A stretch of 10,424 bases of DNA from Anaerolineales bacterium (GCA_028687395.1 JAQUAE010000034.1:1-10424); one strand, 5' to 3'. Counted from the first letter of the stretch, positions 1-10,305 are shown. Numbers and translations are program-made. Notes: a model not told the origin generated them from the letters alone.

Positions 1-26
1 AGTTCTTTCTTAGCGTTTTTGGTCAT
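1..26 (-). CDS. 5' fragment of an outward-reading gene, possibly a transposase (left copy)
   Basis: On the minus strand an ATG at 26-24 follows an AAAGGGA ribosome binding site with 7 nt between. It opens M-T-K-N-A-K-K-E before the window ends. Too little is present for a firm assignment. A short lysine-rich start, a preceding leader with iterated motifs, and exact duplication at the other end fit an insertion-sequence transposase. Some integrase-type transposases are remembered to begin in a similar lysine-rich way, but this is recall and not a match. Any other duplicated gene could also begin like this. Confidence 0.45.
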
Positions 27-65
27 GTCGTGTTCCCTTTAGCTCCCGTTGGAGAAGCCCTAAGG

Positions 66-119
66 GTAACACTTTTATTGAGCCAACGATCATTCGAAAA
101 GTAAGATTTTCATTGAGGC
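66..119 (-). repeat. Two direct 19-bp motifs in the left repeat
   Basis: Read on the minus strand, GCCTCAATGAAAATCTTAC (119-101) and GGCTCAATAAAAGTGTTAC (84-66) agree at 15 of 19 positions and are offset by 35 bases. Direct subterminal repeats of this kind are usual transposase-binding sites at insertion-sequence ends. That role is inferred from position only. Confidence 0.55.
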
Positions 120-150
120 AATTCGCCTCGCAACCCTCCTTTCGTCCTTG

Positions 151-159
151 TGCTATAAT
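151..159 (+). promoter_or_regulatory. Extended -10 promoter of secA
   Basis: TGCTATAAT is a perfect extended -10 element (TGnTATAAT), with the TATAAT hexamer at 154-159. No TTGACA-like -35 is seen about 17 bp upstream (CAACCC at 131-136), which an extended -10 can tolerate. The expected transcription start near 166-167 leaves a leader of only about 16 nt before the secA start codon. The element lies in unique sequence, 27 bases in from the edge of the terminal repeat. Confidence 0.7.
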
Positions 160-168
160 CGCGCCCGC

Positions 169-173
169 GAGGT
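169..173 (+). promoter_or_regulatory. secA ribosome binding site
   Basis: GAGGT lies 9 nt upstream of the ATG at 183. It fits that start, which also gives a normal SecA N-terminus (M-L-K-K-F-V). Confidence 0.6.
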
Positions 174-182
174 AACCTTGGC

Positions 183-4280
<4,098 letters not shown>

Positions 4281-4375
4281 CCTCTGGTAGCACCTGCCTT
4301 CCAAGGGCTTTCATAACTGTAAGCTAGGGTTCCGTCTCTGCTGGCGAATTGTGTGATAGGCTTTGCCGAGGCGCC

Positions 4376-5455
4376 ATGGATTCGGTACCAACCTCCACAA
4401 CTGGTCCACGCGACCTGCAAGAGTTCGTCCAATCCCTCCCCAAGATCGACTTACACCGCCACCTGGAGGGATCGTTGCGCTTCGAGACGGTGCGCGAGCT
4501 CGCCCGCCGTAACGAGCTGGATTTGCCTTCCACTGGCCAACTGCGCACCATGGTGCAGATCCAGGAAGACGAACCGCTCAACTTCGAGAACTTCCTCTCC
4601 AAGTTCTCCACCCTGCGCCTCCTCTATCGTTCCCCCGAGGTCATCGGCCGCATCATCCGCGAAGCCATCCAGGACGCCGCCGCCGATAACCTCCGTTACC
4701 TCGAGCTGCGCTTCACCCCCGTCGCCTTGAGCAAAGCCCAGGGTTTCCCCCTCTCCAGGGTGATCGATTGGGTGGTGGAGAGCGCCCGAAGCGGTGAGCA
4801 GGAATTCGGCGTCACCACCCGCTTGATCGTCAGCGTCAACCGTCACGAAAGCCCGCCGCTGGCCGCCCAGGTTTCCTACCTGGCCATCGAGCGCCAGGAA
4901 GACGGCGTCGTCGGCCTCGACCTGGCCGGCAACGAGGCCGATTTCCCCGCCGAGCTTTTCACCCATATCTTCCAGAATGCCCGCCGCAAAGGGTTGCACG
5001 TCACCGTGCATGCCGGCGAGTGGGGCGAAGGCAACAACGTCGCCCAGGCCCTGGAGGCGTTCGAAGCCGAGCGCATCGGTCACGGCATCCATATCCTCCA
5101 GTCCCCCAACTCCTTGAAGAAAGCCCTCCAGGCCGGCGCGGTCTTCGAAGTCTGCCTGACCAGCAACTACCAATCCGGCACCCTTGCCCCCGACGAACCC
5201 CACCCGCTTCCCCAGATGCTGGCTGCCGGCCTGAAAGTCACCCTCAACTCCGACGACCCCAGCGTCTCGGGCATCGATTTATCCCACGAATATCGTTTTG
5301 CCTTGGAAAAAGCAGGTCTCTCTCTGGAGCAGCTCCGCGCCTGTGTCCTGACGGCTGCCAGTTCCGCCTTCTTGCCCCCTGAGCAGCGCCAGACCCTCCT
5401 CCAGCGCCTTTCCGCTGAGTTCCCCCAGTCCTACCCCGATCCCGCCGCTCGCTGA
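4376..5455 (+). CDS. add: Adenosine deaminase
   Basis: The product deaminates (deoxy)adenosine to (deoxy)inosine in purine salvage and is cytoplasmic (no signal peptide). Numbered from the ATG at 4376 (359 aa), the zinc and catalytic residues sit almost exactly where they do in mammalian adenosine deaminase: H27-x-H29 in KIDLHRHLEGSL, H212-A-G-E215 with catalytic Glu215, H236 in RIGHGI, and D293-D294 in NSDDP. LDLAGNE (181-187) is the substrate-loop motif of adenosine deaminases, not the DSSE-type motif of adenine deaminases. The same frame could start at a TTG at 4349. The ATG is preferred because GAGG lies 4 nt before it, although that spacing is short. It probably shares a transcript with secA, since no convincing terminator or promoter lies between them. 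The end converges on the next gene across 27 bp. Confidence 0.9.
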   Translation: MDSVPTSTTGPRDLQEFVQSLPKIDLHRHLEGSLRFETVRELARRNELDLPSTGQLRTMVQIQEDEPLNFENFLSKFSTLRLLYRSPEVIGRIIREAIQDAAADNLRYLELRFTPVALSKAQGFPLSRVIDWVVESARSGEQEFGVTTRLIVSVNRHESPPLAAQVSYLAIERQEDGVVGLDLAGNEADFPAELFTHIFQNARRKGLHVTVHAGEWGEGNNVAQALEAFEAERIGHGIHILQSPNSLKKALQAGAVFEVCLTSNYQSGTLAPDEPHPLPQMLAAGLKVTLNSDDPSVSGIDLSHEYRFALEKAGLSLEQLRACVLTAASSAFLPPEQRQTLLQRLSAEFPQSYPDPAAR

Positions 5456-5482
5456 ACTTCCTCCTGCTCGCCGGCGCCTGAC

Positions 5483-6202
5483 CTACTTACCTAATGTCCT
5501 GCGTTCCCACTCCGCCACCGCTGCCTTCAGCGCCGCCCGGATGTCCTCGTCCGGCACCTCGTTGACCCCCGCATACTGTTCCAGCCCCACCATCACCACC
5601 AGGCCCTTACCCGGCGGTTCCACCAGCCGGATGCCCCGCTTTTCCAGGGGCGTCCCCACCAGCTTCTCCTGCAGGATCTCGTCCACCTGCGCGGCAATGC
5701 TCTTCAGCGCCGGTTGGGCAGGCGTCTCCGGCCTCAGGGCGCGCGTCACCACGTCAACCACGTTCAGGCTCGGCGGCTTCACTCCTTCCAGCGCCGGCTC
5801 GACCTCGCCCGTCGCCAGGCTCGCCCGCTGCGCCTCCACAGCCTCCTGGGGTGCAGTGGCCACCCCCGCCGGCTCGGGCGCGCTGGCCGGGGCGCTGCTT
5901 GGACCCACCCAGGCGCGCAGTTGGTCGAATATGTGCGCCAGGTACGCCCGGTTTTCCAGTCCGAGCTCGTCCATCGAACGGATGAAGCGCCCCCGCACCT
6001 GCAAGAAGACCTTCCTCCTGCTGCCGTCGGTGAACAGGCGCGCCACCTCCACCAACCCGCTCCGCTCCGGAGCCAGGCTCTCCCTCGCCCGCTCCTCGCG
6101 CTCACGCGGCCTGCTCTTCCGAAACGGCGAGATGCTGATGCCTAGAACCAGCCCGACCACGCCGCAGATCATCGCTATGACAAAGGCAACCGTCGGATCC
6201 AT
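5483..6202 (-). CDS. Membrane-anchored protein of unknown function, 239 aa
   Basis: Not recognised. Residues 5-26 form one hydrophobic helix (V-A-F-V-I-A-M-I-C-G-V-V-G-L-V-L-G-I-S-I), followed at once by a strongly charged stretch rich in Arg and Glu (28-41). By the positive-inside rule the bulk of the protein is cytoplasmic. Residues 47-100 look like a small helical domain (Arg-rich, ending in FDQLRAWVG). Residues 101-165 are a low-complexity Ala/Pro/Glu linker, and 166-239 form a second compact domain including GIRLVEPPGKGLVVMVGLEQY. The ATG at 6202 is chosen over a TTG at 6208 because GGAG lies 9 nt upstream of the ATG but only 3 nt from the TTG. It is the last gene of the minus-strand block, 138 bp after mutM, and may have its own promoter. 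Confidence 0.75.
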   Translation of the reverse strand: MDPTVAFVIAMICGVVGLVLGISISPFRKSRPREREERARESLAPERSGLVEVARLFTDGSRRKVFLQVRGRFIRSMDELGLENRAYLAHIFDQLRAWVGPSSAPASAPEPAGVATAPQEAVEAQRASLATGEVEPALEGVKPPSLNVVDVVTRALRPETPAQPALKSIAAQVDEILQEKLVGTPLEKRGIRLVEPPGKGLVVMVGLEQYAGVNEVPDEDIRAALKAAVAEWERRTLGK

Positions 6203-6211
6203 GTTCAACTT

Positions 6212-6215
6212 CTCC
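6212..6215 (-). promoter_or_regulatory. Ribosome binding site deciding the start of the 239-aa protein
   Basis: GGAG on the minus strand lies 9 nt before the ATG at 6202. The in-frame TTG at 6208 would be only 3 nt away, so the site favours the ATG. Confidence 0.5.
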
Positions 6216-6340
6216 GATAGTGGATTTGTGCTGGAGGTTGATACCGCTCACCTCGCATACAGGGGTGGGTTCACCCATTTAGGTAGCCGCGTTGTGGTAG
6301 TGTGATTGGCCGCGCCTCCCCCGCCGCGAGCGCGTTGGGG

Positions 6341-7168
6341 TTAGCTGGCTTCCCGCGCCTGGCACACCGGGCAGAAATGGCTGCTACGCTGGCCGATGAC
6401 CAGGCGCGCGATGCTCGTTCCGCAAGTATAGCATGCTTCCCCGGTGCGTTTGTAGACCCGGAAATAATTCTGGAAATCCCCGCCGCGATACACCCAGTCG
6501 ATGCTCGCCCCGTTACGGCGGATGCCCTCCTCCAACGCCGTGCGGATGCCGCGCCACAGCCCTTCCGCCTGCGCCGCGCTCACTCTATTCGAAAGCGCCA
6601 GCGGGTGCAGGCGCGCCAGGTGCAGCGCCTCGTCGGTGTAGATGTTGCCCAACCCGGCGATGAACGTCTGGTCGAGCAGCAGCGGCTTCAATTGCCGCTT
6701 GCGCCTCTGCAGCCCCTCGTACAGCACCTCCCAGGTGAAGCTTGCTTCCAGCGGTTCGGGCCCCAGGCCGCCCACCACCTCCTCAGCATCATTCACCAGC
6801 CAGATGCGCCCGAACTTGCGCGCGTCGTCGAACGCCAGGCTCGTGCCGCTCTCGAGGGTCAACCGCGCCCGCTCGTGACTACCCGCGGGGGTGCGTGCAT
6901 CCTCCACGCGCAGGTCGCCGCTCATCCGCAGGTGGATGAGCAGCGCGGCCTCGTTCAAGTCTATAATCAGGAATTTGCCTCGCCGCCGCACGCCGAGCAC
7001 CGTCTGCCCGATGATCTGCCGCTCGAACGCCCCCACCGAGGGGCGCGCCAGGCTGCGCTCCCAGAACAACTGCGCCGCCTGCACGCGTTGCCCCACCAGG
7101 GACGGGCTCCCCTCCATCCCCTGGCTCAGACGCCTCGCGATGGTCTCCACCTCCGGCAGCTCGGGCAT
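6341..7168 (-). CDS. mutM: Formamidopyrimidine-DNA glycosylase (Fpg/MutM)
   Basis: This bifunctional glycosylase/AP lyase removes 8-oxoguanine and formamidopyrimidines from DNA. The 275-aa length is normal. Visible features: the N-terminal MPELPEVET with catalytic Pro2 and Glu3; Lys65 in RRRGKFLIIDL, the equivalent of E. coli Lys57; the DNA-binding loop DDARKFG (114-120); the helix-two-turn-helix with Asn175 in AGLGNIYTDEAL; and a complete C-terminal zinc finger (C246, C249, C266, C269) with the finger arginine at 261 (GQRSSHFCP). All key residues of an active enzyme are present. The ATG at 7168 begins 3 nt after the stop of prs, so it is almost certainly co-transcribed with prs and depends on readthrough or coupling from it. 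Confidence 0.96.
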   Translation of the reverse strand: MPELPEVETIARRLSQGMEGSPSLVGQRVQAAQLFWERSLARPSVGAFERQIIGQTVLGVRRRGKFLIIDLNEAALLIHLRMSGDLRVEDARTPAGSHERARLTLESGTSLAFDDARKFGRIWLVNDAEEVVGGLGPEPLEASFTWEVLYEGLQRRKRQLKPLLLDQTFIAGLGNIYTDEALHLARLHPLALSNRVSAAQAEGLWRGIRTALEEGIRRNGASIDWVYRGGDFQNYFRVYKRTGEACYTCGTSIARLVIGQRSSHFCPVCQAREAS

Positions 7169-7171
7169 GCC

Positions 7172-8161
7172 TCACTCGTCGAACATCTCGCCCACGCTGC
7201 GCCCCTCGTGCGCCCGCAGGATAACCTCCCCAATCAGCGGCGCCACCGAAAGCACCGTCAGCTTGTCTCCGATCAGTGCATATTTTTTTTTGGAGATGGG
7301 CACGCTGTCCGTGGTAATGATCTCGTCGAACGCCAGCTCCGCCAGCCGCTCCGCCGCCGGCGGCGAGAACACCGGGTGGACGAATACCAGGAACACCCGC
7401 TGCGCCCCCTGTGATTTGACCAGCTCGAAGTCCGAGGCCACCGAACCCCCCGTGTCCACCTCGTCGTCCACGATGATCACGTCCCGCCCCTTCACGTCGC
7501 CGATCAGCGAGAGCGCCTCCGGCTCGTCGTACTTTCCGGCGCGCCGCTTTTCGATGAACGCAATGGGCACATTCAGGTTGGCCGCAAAATTGCGCCCTTT
7601 CTTGGCAAAGCCCAGGTCTGCCGCTACCACCACCGGGTCGTTCATCGTCGGCACCTTCTTGACCATGTAATCGGTCAGGATGTGGAACGCCGAGAGCACG
7701 TCCCCGGGGATGGAGAAGAAGCCCTGAATCTGCCCCGCGTGCAGGTCGAGGGTGATATAGCGGTCCGCCCCCGCCACCTCGATCATGTCTGCCACCAGCC
7801 GTGCCGTAATCGGCACCCGCGGTTTGTCCTTCTTGTCCGAGCGGGCGTAACACAGATAGGGGATCACCGCCGTCACCCGCGCCGCCGAATCCAGCCGTAG
7901 CGTCTGCAGCATGATCAGCAGTTCCATCAGGTTGCGGTGCACCGGCGCCGAGGTGGTCTGCAGCACATACACGTCCTGCCCGCGCACGCTCTTGTGCAGT
8001 TGCACGAACAGGTTGTCGTTCGGGAACAACGTCACGTCCCGCTTGCTCAAGGGCAGCTTCAGGTATTTGGCGATCTTGGCTGCCAGCTCCGGGCACCCCG
8101 TCCCCGCAAATAATTTGATCTCGCCGTAAATATTGGTATCCCTTACTGGATGATGGACCAT
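7172..8161 (-). CDS. prs: Ribose-phosphate pyrophosphokinase (PRPP synthetase), divergent
   Basis: The enzyme makes PRPP from ribose 5-phosphate and ATP, the precursor for nucleotides, histidine and tryptophan. At 329 aa it is near family length. Recognisable elements are YARSDKKDKPR (105-115, usually YARQDRKxxxR), LDLHAGQIQGFF (138-149), the basic flexible-loop start EKRR (204-207), and the PRPP-binding loop VDDEVDTGGS (231-240). Two parts are unusual. The loop normally reading FxDGE, whose Phe, Asp and Glu contact ATP in the Bacillus enzyme, is F46-P-N-D-N50. The usual SPDxGGVxRA is replaced by AADLGFAKKGRN (180-191). Codons 291-293 are AAA AAA AAA, giving an A9 run. AGGGAG lies 6 nt before the ATG at 8161. 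The GNAT gene ends 69 bp upstream. It is probably a true Prs of a divergent subgroup. A non-catalytic Prs-like protein is less likely because the PRPP loop is intact. Confidence 0.9.
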   Translation of the reverse strand: MVHHPVRDTNIYGEIKLFAGTGCPELAAKIAKYLKLPLSKRDVTLFPNDNLFVQLHKSVRGQDVYVLQTTSAPVHRNLMELLIMLQTLRLDSAARVTAVIPYLCYARSDKKDKPRVPITARLVADMIEVAGADRYITLDLHAGQIQGFFSIPGDVLSAFHILTDYMVKKVPTMNDPVVVAADLGFAKKGRNFAANLNVPIAFIEKRRAGKYDEPEALSLIGDVKGRDVIIVDDEVDTGGSVASDFELVKSQGAQRVFLVFVHPVFSPPAAERLAELAFDEIITTDSVPISKKKYALIGDKLTVLSVAPLIGEVILRAHEGRSVGEMFDE

Positions 8162-8178
8162 CTCCTGCTCCCTGGTTG

Positions 8179-8186
8179 ATTTTATA
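8179..8186 (-). promoter_or_regulatory. Possible -10 element for prs
   Basis: On the minus strand TATAAAAT lies 17 nt before the prs start codon, in the 69-bp gap after the GNAT gene. No good -35 is seen at proper distance (TTGGCG at 8205-8200 would leave only 13 bp). It would place the transcription start almost on the ribosome binding site, so this is a weak candidate. Confidence 0.25.
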
Positions 8187-8230
8187 GGAAAGCCCTCCTC
8201 GCCAATCGCCCTTCCTCCATGACGCTCGCT

Positions 8231-8776
8231 TTATTGCGCTTGCCGCGCCTCCCATTCCGAGCGCAGCACGCTCATATACAAGACATTCAGCGCCTTCCCA
8301 CCTCGAAACTCCGCCTCTCGAAAGCGCCCCTCGTGCACGAACCCCACCTTCTCGTACGCCCGAATCCCCCGCAGGTTGGTCTCATAGACGCGCAGGTAAA
8401 CGCGGTTCAGGTTCAGCGTCTCGAACCCGTGGCGCAGCAGCAGGCGCAGCGCGTCGCCTCCATAGCCCTTGTTCCAGTAGCGCTTCTCCCCGATGAAGAT
8501 GCCCACCGCCGCGCTGCGGTTGCGCCAGTCGATCTTCCCCAGCGCGCAGTTGCCCACCGGCGTCCACGCCGTCCCCTCGCTCACCTCGATCACCAGAGGG
8601 TGTTCGGCCGGCGGTGAACTCAGCATGTTCTCGAACCAGCGCTCCTCTTCGGCCAGCGAAAAGGGGAATATCAGGTCCAGGTAAGCGTGCACTTCCGGGT
8701 CGTTTAGCCAGGCGGTGAAGAGCGGCAAATCCTCGCGCTCGATCGCTCGTAATCGTACCCGTTCGCCGTAGATCAC
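8231..8776 (-). CDS. GNAT-family N-acetyltransferase (RimJ/RimL-like)
   Basis: The product transfers an acetyl group from acetyl-CoA to an amine; the substrate is unknown. The 181-aa protein is a complete single GNAT domain of the Acetyltransf_3 type. It opens IYGERVRLRAIEREDLP, shows a WLNDPEVHAYL segment near 23-33, the acetyl-CoA pyrophosphate loop RYWNKGYGG (99-107), and the family ending VYETNLRGIRAYEKVGFVHEGRFREA (130-155), with the Asn and Tyr typical of motif B. The start is a GTG at 8776. The same frame stays open upstream, but only inside meaB in another frame, so the longer version is rejected. GGAGG lies 6 nt before the GTG, and GTGA is shared with the meaB stop, so translation is coupled to meaB. 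The neighbourhood does not reveal the substrate. Confidence 0.88.
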   Translation of the reverse strand: MIYGERVRLRAIEREDLPLFTAWLNDPEVHAYLDLIFPFSLAEEERWFENMLSSPPAEHPLVIEVSEGTAWTPVGNCALGKIDWRNRSAAVGIFIGEKRYWNKGYGGDALRLLLRHGFETLNLNRVYLRVYETNLRGIRAYEKVGFVHEGRFREAEFRGGKALNVLYMSVLRSEWEARQAQ

Positions 8777-9786
8777 CCTGAGCCTCCATCCAGCAACCGT
8801 CGGGCGGCCTCGCCCGGCGAGAGCTCGCGCTCCACCAGGCCTCTCAGCACACCCTGGTAACGCTCGTCGCTGATCGTCGCCCGCCAGCGCCCCACCAGGC
8901 TGGCCTGCACCAGCGCCCTCAGCTCCGCCTCCAGGCGCGCCTGCTCGCGCCGTTGCCACTCTCCGCTGACTTGCAGGTAAGCGCGGTGCGCCTCGATCGC
9001 CTCCGCCACCTCGGCGATGCCCATCCCCTCTGTCGCTACTGTGCACAGCACCGGAGGCCTCCACGCCCGCCTATCGCCTCCCTCGTCTACTCCCGCCGCG
9101 CCTTCTCCGGCGTGATGCGCCAGCTCGACCTGCGCCGGCTCCGCCAGCATCAGCATGTTGCGCAGGGCGCGCTCCGTGTTCTCCACCCCCGGCCGGTCGG
9201 CTTTGTTGACCACCAGGATGTCGGCAATCTCCAGGATGCCCGCCTTGATCGCCTGGATGTCGTCCCCCAGGCCCGGTGCCTCGATCACAATGGTCGTGTG
9301 CGCCATGCGGGCGATGTCCACCTCGTCCTGTCCTGCGCCCACCGTCTCGATCAGGATCACCTCGAACCCCGCCGCGTCCAGCACCTGTGCAAACCCCGAA
9401 GTCGCCGCTGCCAGGCCCCCCAAGGCGCCCCGCGAGGCCATCGAGCGGATGAACACGCCCGGGTCGCCCGCCAGGTCGCGCATGCGCACCCGGTCTCCCA
9501 GCAGGGCTCCCCCAGTGAACGGGCTGGAGGGGTCCACGGCGATCACGCCCACCCGCCGTCCGGCGCCGCCACCAGCCTGCCTGCGGTAATGCTGCGCCAG
9601 TTGGTTCACCAGCGAAGACTTCCCCGTCCCTGGCGCCCCGGTCACGCCTATCAGGTGCGCCTGGCCGGTGTGCGCAAACAGCTCGTTGAGCGCCGCCATC
9701 CCCTCCGCGCTCCCGCTCTCCACCTGCGTTAAAAGTCTGGCTAATGCCAGCCGGTTACCATCCAGTACTGAAGCTGCCAGTGACAT
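8773..9786 (-). CDS. meaB: MeaB/ArgK-family GTPase, methylmalonyl-CoA mutase chaperone
   Basis: MeaB is a G3E-type P-loop GTPase that gates adenosylcobalamin loading into methylmalonyl-CoA mutase and protects the enzyme from inactivation. At 337 aa the length is normal. Motifs: P-loop GAPGTGKSS (50-58), the magnesium-side segment DPSSPFTGGALLGDRVRM (85-102), switch region ETVGAGQDE (147-155), base-recognition NKAD (194-197), and WRPPVLCTVATEGMGI (242-257). The C-terminal helical part (270-337) corresponds to the dimerisation region. ATG 9786 has GAGG 4 nt upstream (CGAGGTTGG before the start). It begins 27 nt after the B12-binding mutase subunit ends and overlaps the GNAT gene by 4 nt. Residues 225-240 are a Gly/Glu/Asp-rich stretch that seems less conserved. 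The older name, ArgK (arginine/ornithine transport kinase), is a misassignment for this family. Confidence 0.95.
   Translation of the reverse strand: MSLAASVLDGNRLALARLLTQVESGSAEGMAALNELFAHTGQAHLIGVTGAPGTGKSSLVNQLAQHYRRQAGGGAGRRVGVIAVDPSSPFTGGALLGDRVRMRDLAGDPGVFIRSMASRGALGGLAAATSGFAQVLDAAGFEVILIETVGAGQDEVDIARMAHTTIVIEAPGLGDDIQAIKAGILEIADILVVNKADRPGVENTERALRNMLMLAEPAQVELAHHAGEGAAGVDEGGDRRAWRPPVLCTVATEGMGIAEVAEAIEAHRAYLQVSGEWQRREQARLEAELRALVQASLVGRWRATISDERYQGVLRGLVERELSPGEAARRLLDGGSG
8783..8787 (-). promoter_or_regulatory. Ribosome binding site setting the GTG start of the GNAT gene
   Basis: A consensus GGAGG on the minus strand lies 6 nt before the GTG at 8776, inside the last codons of meaB. 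It decides a start that would otherwise be placed about 290 nt too far upstream. Confidence 0.7.
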
Positions 9787-9813
9787 CCAACCTCGACAAA
9801 TTGACGCTGAACG

Positions 9814-10233
9814 TTACGGCTTGGCTGGCCCTTCTCGCCCGGCTACAGCCTGTCGAATATCTCTGATGATCTCTTCGCTCAACGTGCCTGGCCCATAAAC
9901 ACCCACCACGCCCATAGCCTTCAGCCGCGGCACATCCTCGTCGGGGATGATGCCGCCGATGAACACCTTGACGTGCTCTTGTCCGTTGGCCTTGAGCAGT
10001 TCCAGGACCCGCGGCGCCAGCGCCAAGTGCGCTCCGGATAGGATGGAAAGGCCCACCACCTCCACGTCCTCCTGGAGCGCCGCTTCGGCGATCATCTCCG
10101 GCGTCTGTCGCAGGCCGGTGTAGATCACCTCCATGCCGGCGTCGCGCAGGGCCCGCGCCACGACCTTCGCCCCCCGATCATGCCCGTCCAGGCCCGGTTT
10201 CGCAATTAATACGCGGATTTTTCTCTCGCTCAT
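9814..10233 (-). CDS. B12-binding small subunit of methylmalonyl-CoA mutase
   Basis: This 139-aa protein is a stand-alone cobalamin-binding domain matching the C-terminal domain of methylmalonyl-CoA mutase, which interconverts methylmalonyl-CoA and succinyl-CoA. The base-off/His-on signature is complete: D16-x-H18-x-x-G21 in KPGLDGHDRGAKVVARAL, S63-x-L65 in GLSILSGAH, and the GG of FIGGIIPDEDV (93-94). His18 would be the lower cobalt ligand. In organisms with split mutases the catalytic TIM-barrel subunit is a separate gene; none is in this window. A B12 subunit of a related acyl-CoA mutase (for example isobutyryl- or ethylmalonyl-CoA mutase) cannot be excluded. The ATG at 10233 is preceded by AAAAGGGAAG, a ribosome binding site with rather tight spacing. 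It is the first gene of the minus-strand block. Confidence 0.93.
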   Translation of the reverse strand: MSERKIRVLIAKPGLDGHDRGAKVVARALRDAGMEVIYTGLRQTPEMIAEAALQEDVEVVGLSILSGAHLALAPRVLELLKANGQEHVKVFIGGIIPDEDVPRLKAMGVVGVYGPGTLSEEIIRDIRQAVAGREGPAKP

Positions 10234-10265
10234 CTTCCCTTTTCACATGTTGTGTGCTGCTTCCG

Positions 10266-10271
10266 ATTATA
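10266..10271 (-). promoter_or_regulatory. -10 element upstream of the B12-binding subunit
   Basis: TATAAT reads on the minus strand 32 nt before the start codon at 10233. Spacing would put the transcript start near 10259 and a leader of about 25 nt. No TTGACA-like -35 is visible at 17 bp, and there is no TGn extension. It probably drives the whole mutase subunit-meaB-GNAT run and perhaps prs-mutM. The element lies 27 bases inside the right repeat edge, exactly the mirror position of the secA -10. Confidence 0.6.
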
Positions 10272-10305
10272 CCGCGTTCACACTCCGCCCCTACGATGGC
10301 GAATT

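Larger units (their letters stand above)
1..127. repeat. Left copy of a 127-bp perfect inverted terminal repeat
   Basis: Bases 1-127 are the exact reverse complement of 10298-10424, with no mismatch. Identity stops sharply at base 128 (t here, a in the mirrored right end). Read outward (minus strand), the repeat runs from its inner edge through an AT-rich leader with two copies of a 19-bp motif, a purine-rich ribosome binding site and the first codons of a gene that leaves the window at base 1. It is much more AT-rich than the genes inside. The likeliest reading is the 5' end of a multi-copy insertion sequence whose boundary is the inner edge of the match. The exact length also equals the end overlap left by a k=127 de Bruijn assembly, so the true repeat probably continues beyond the window. 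Confidence 0.95.

Noticed and set aside
104..159. Hybrid promoter with a -35 supplied by the mobile element
   Set aside because: The element edge is 26 bp from the -10, so any -35 inside it would be too far away. The extended -10 is sufficient for secA.
4349..4375. TTG start for add at 4349
   Set aside because: It lacks a clear ribosome binding site. The ATG at 4376 has GAGG upstream and puts the zinc ligands at the family's usual positions. It cannot be fully excluded.
4281..4375. Terminator or promoter between secA and add
   Set aside because: GCCTTCCAAGGGC gives only a weak imperfect stem, and no clear -10/-35 pair is visible.
5456..5482. Bidirectional terminator between the convergent genes
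   Set aside because: Only the loopless palindrome CGCCGGCG is present and no T tract follows on either strand.
6266..6277. TGGGTTCACCCA as a terminator hairpin after mutM
   Set aside because: The loop would be 2-4 nt on a 4-5 bp stem, with no following T tract.
6879..8255. A 458-codon minus-strand frame across prs and mutM, and a 370-codon plus-strand frame at 6302-7414
   Set aside because: Both overlap clearly identified genes in other frames. Their translations are Gly/Arg/Ala- or Pro/Arg/Leu-rich and resemble no protein family.
8231..9064. A 277-residue version of the GNAT protein
   Set aside because: The first 96 residues are a shadow of meaB and are Gly/Ala/Arg-rich. The GNAT domain begins at the GTG at 8776, which has a strong ribosome binding site.
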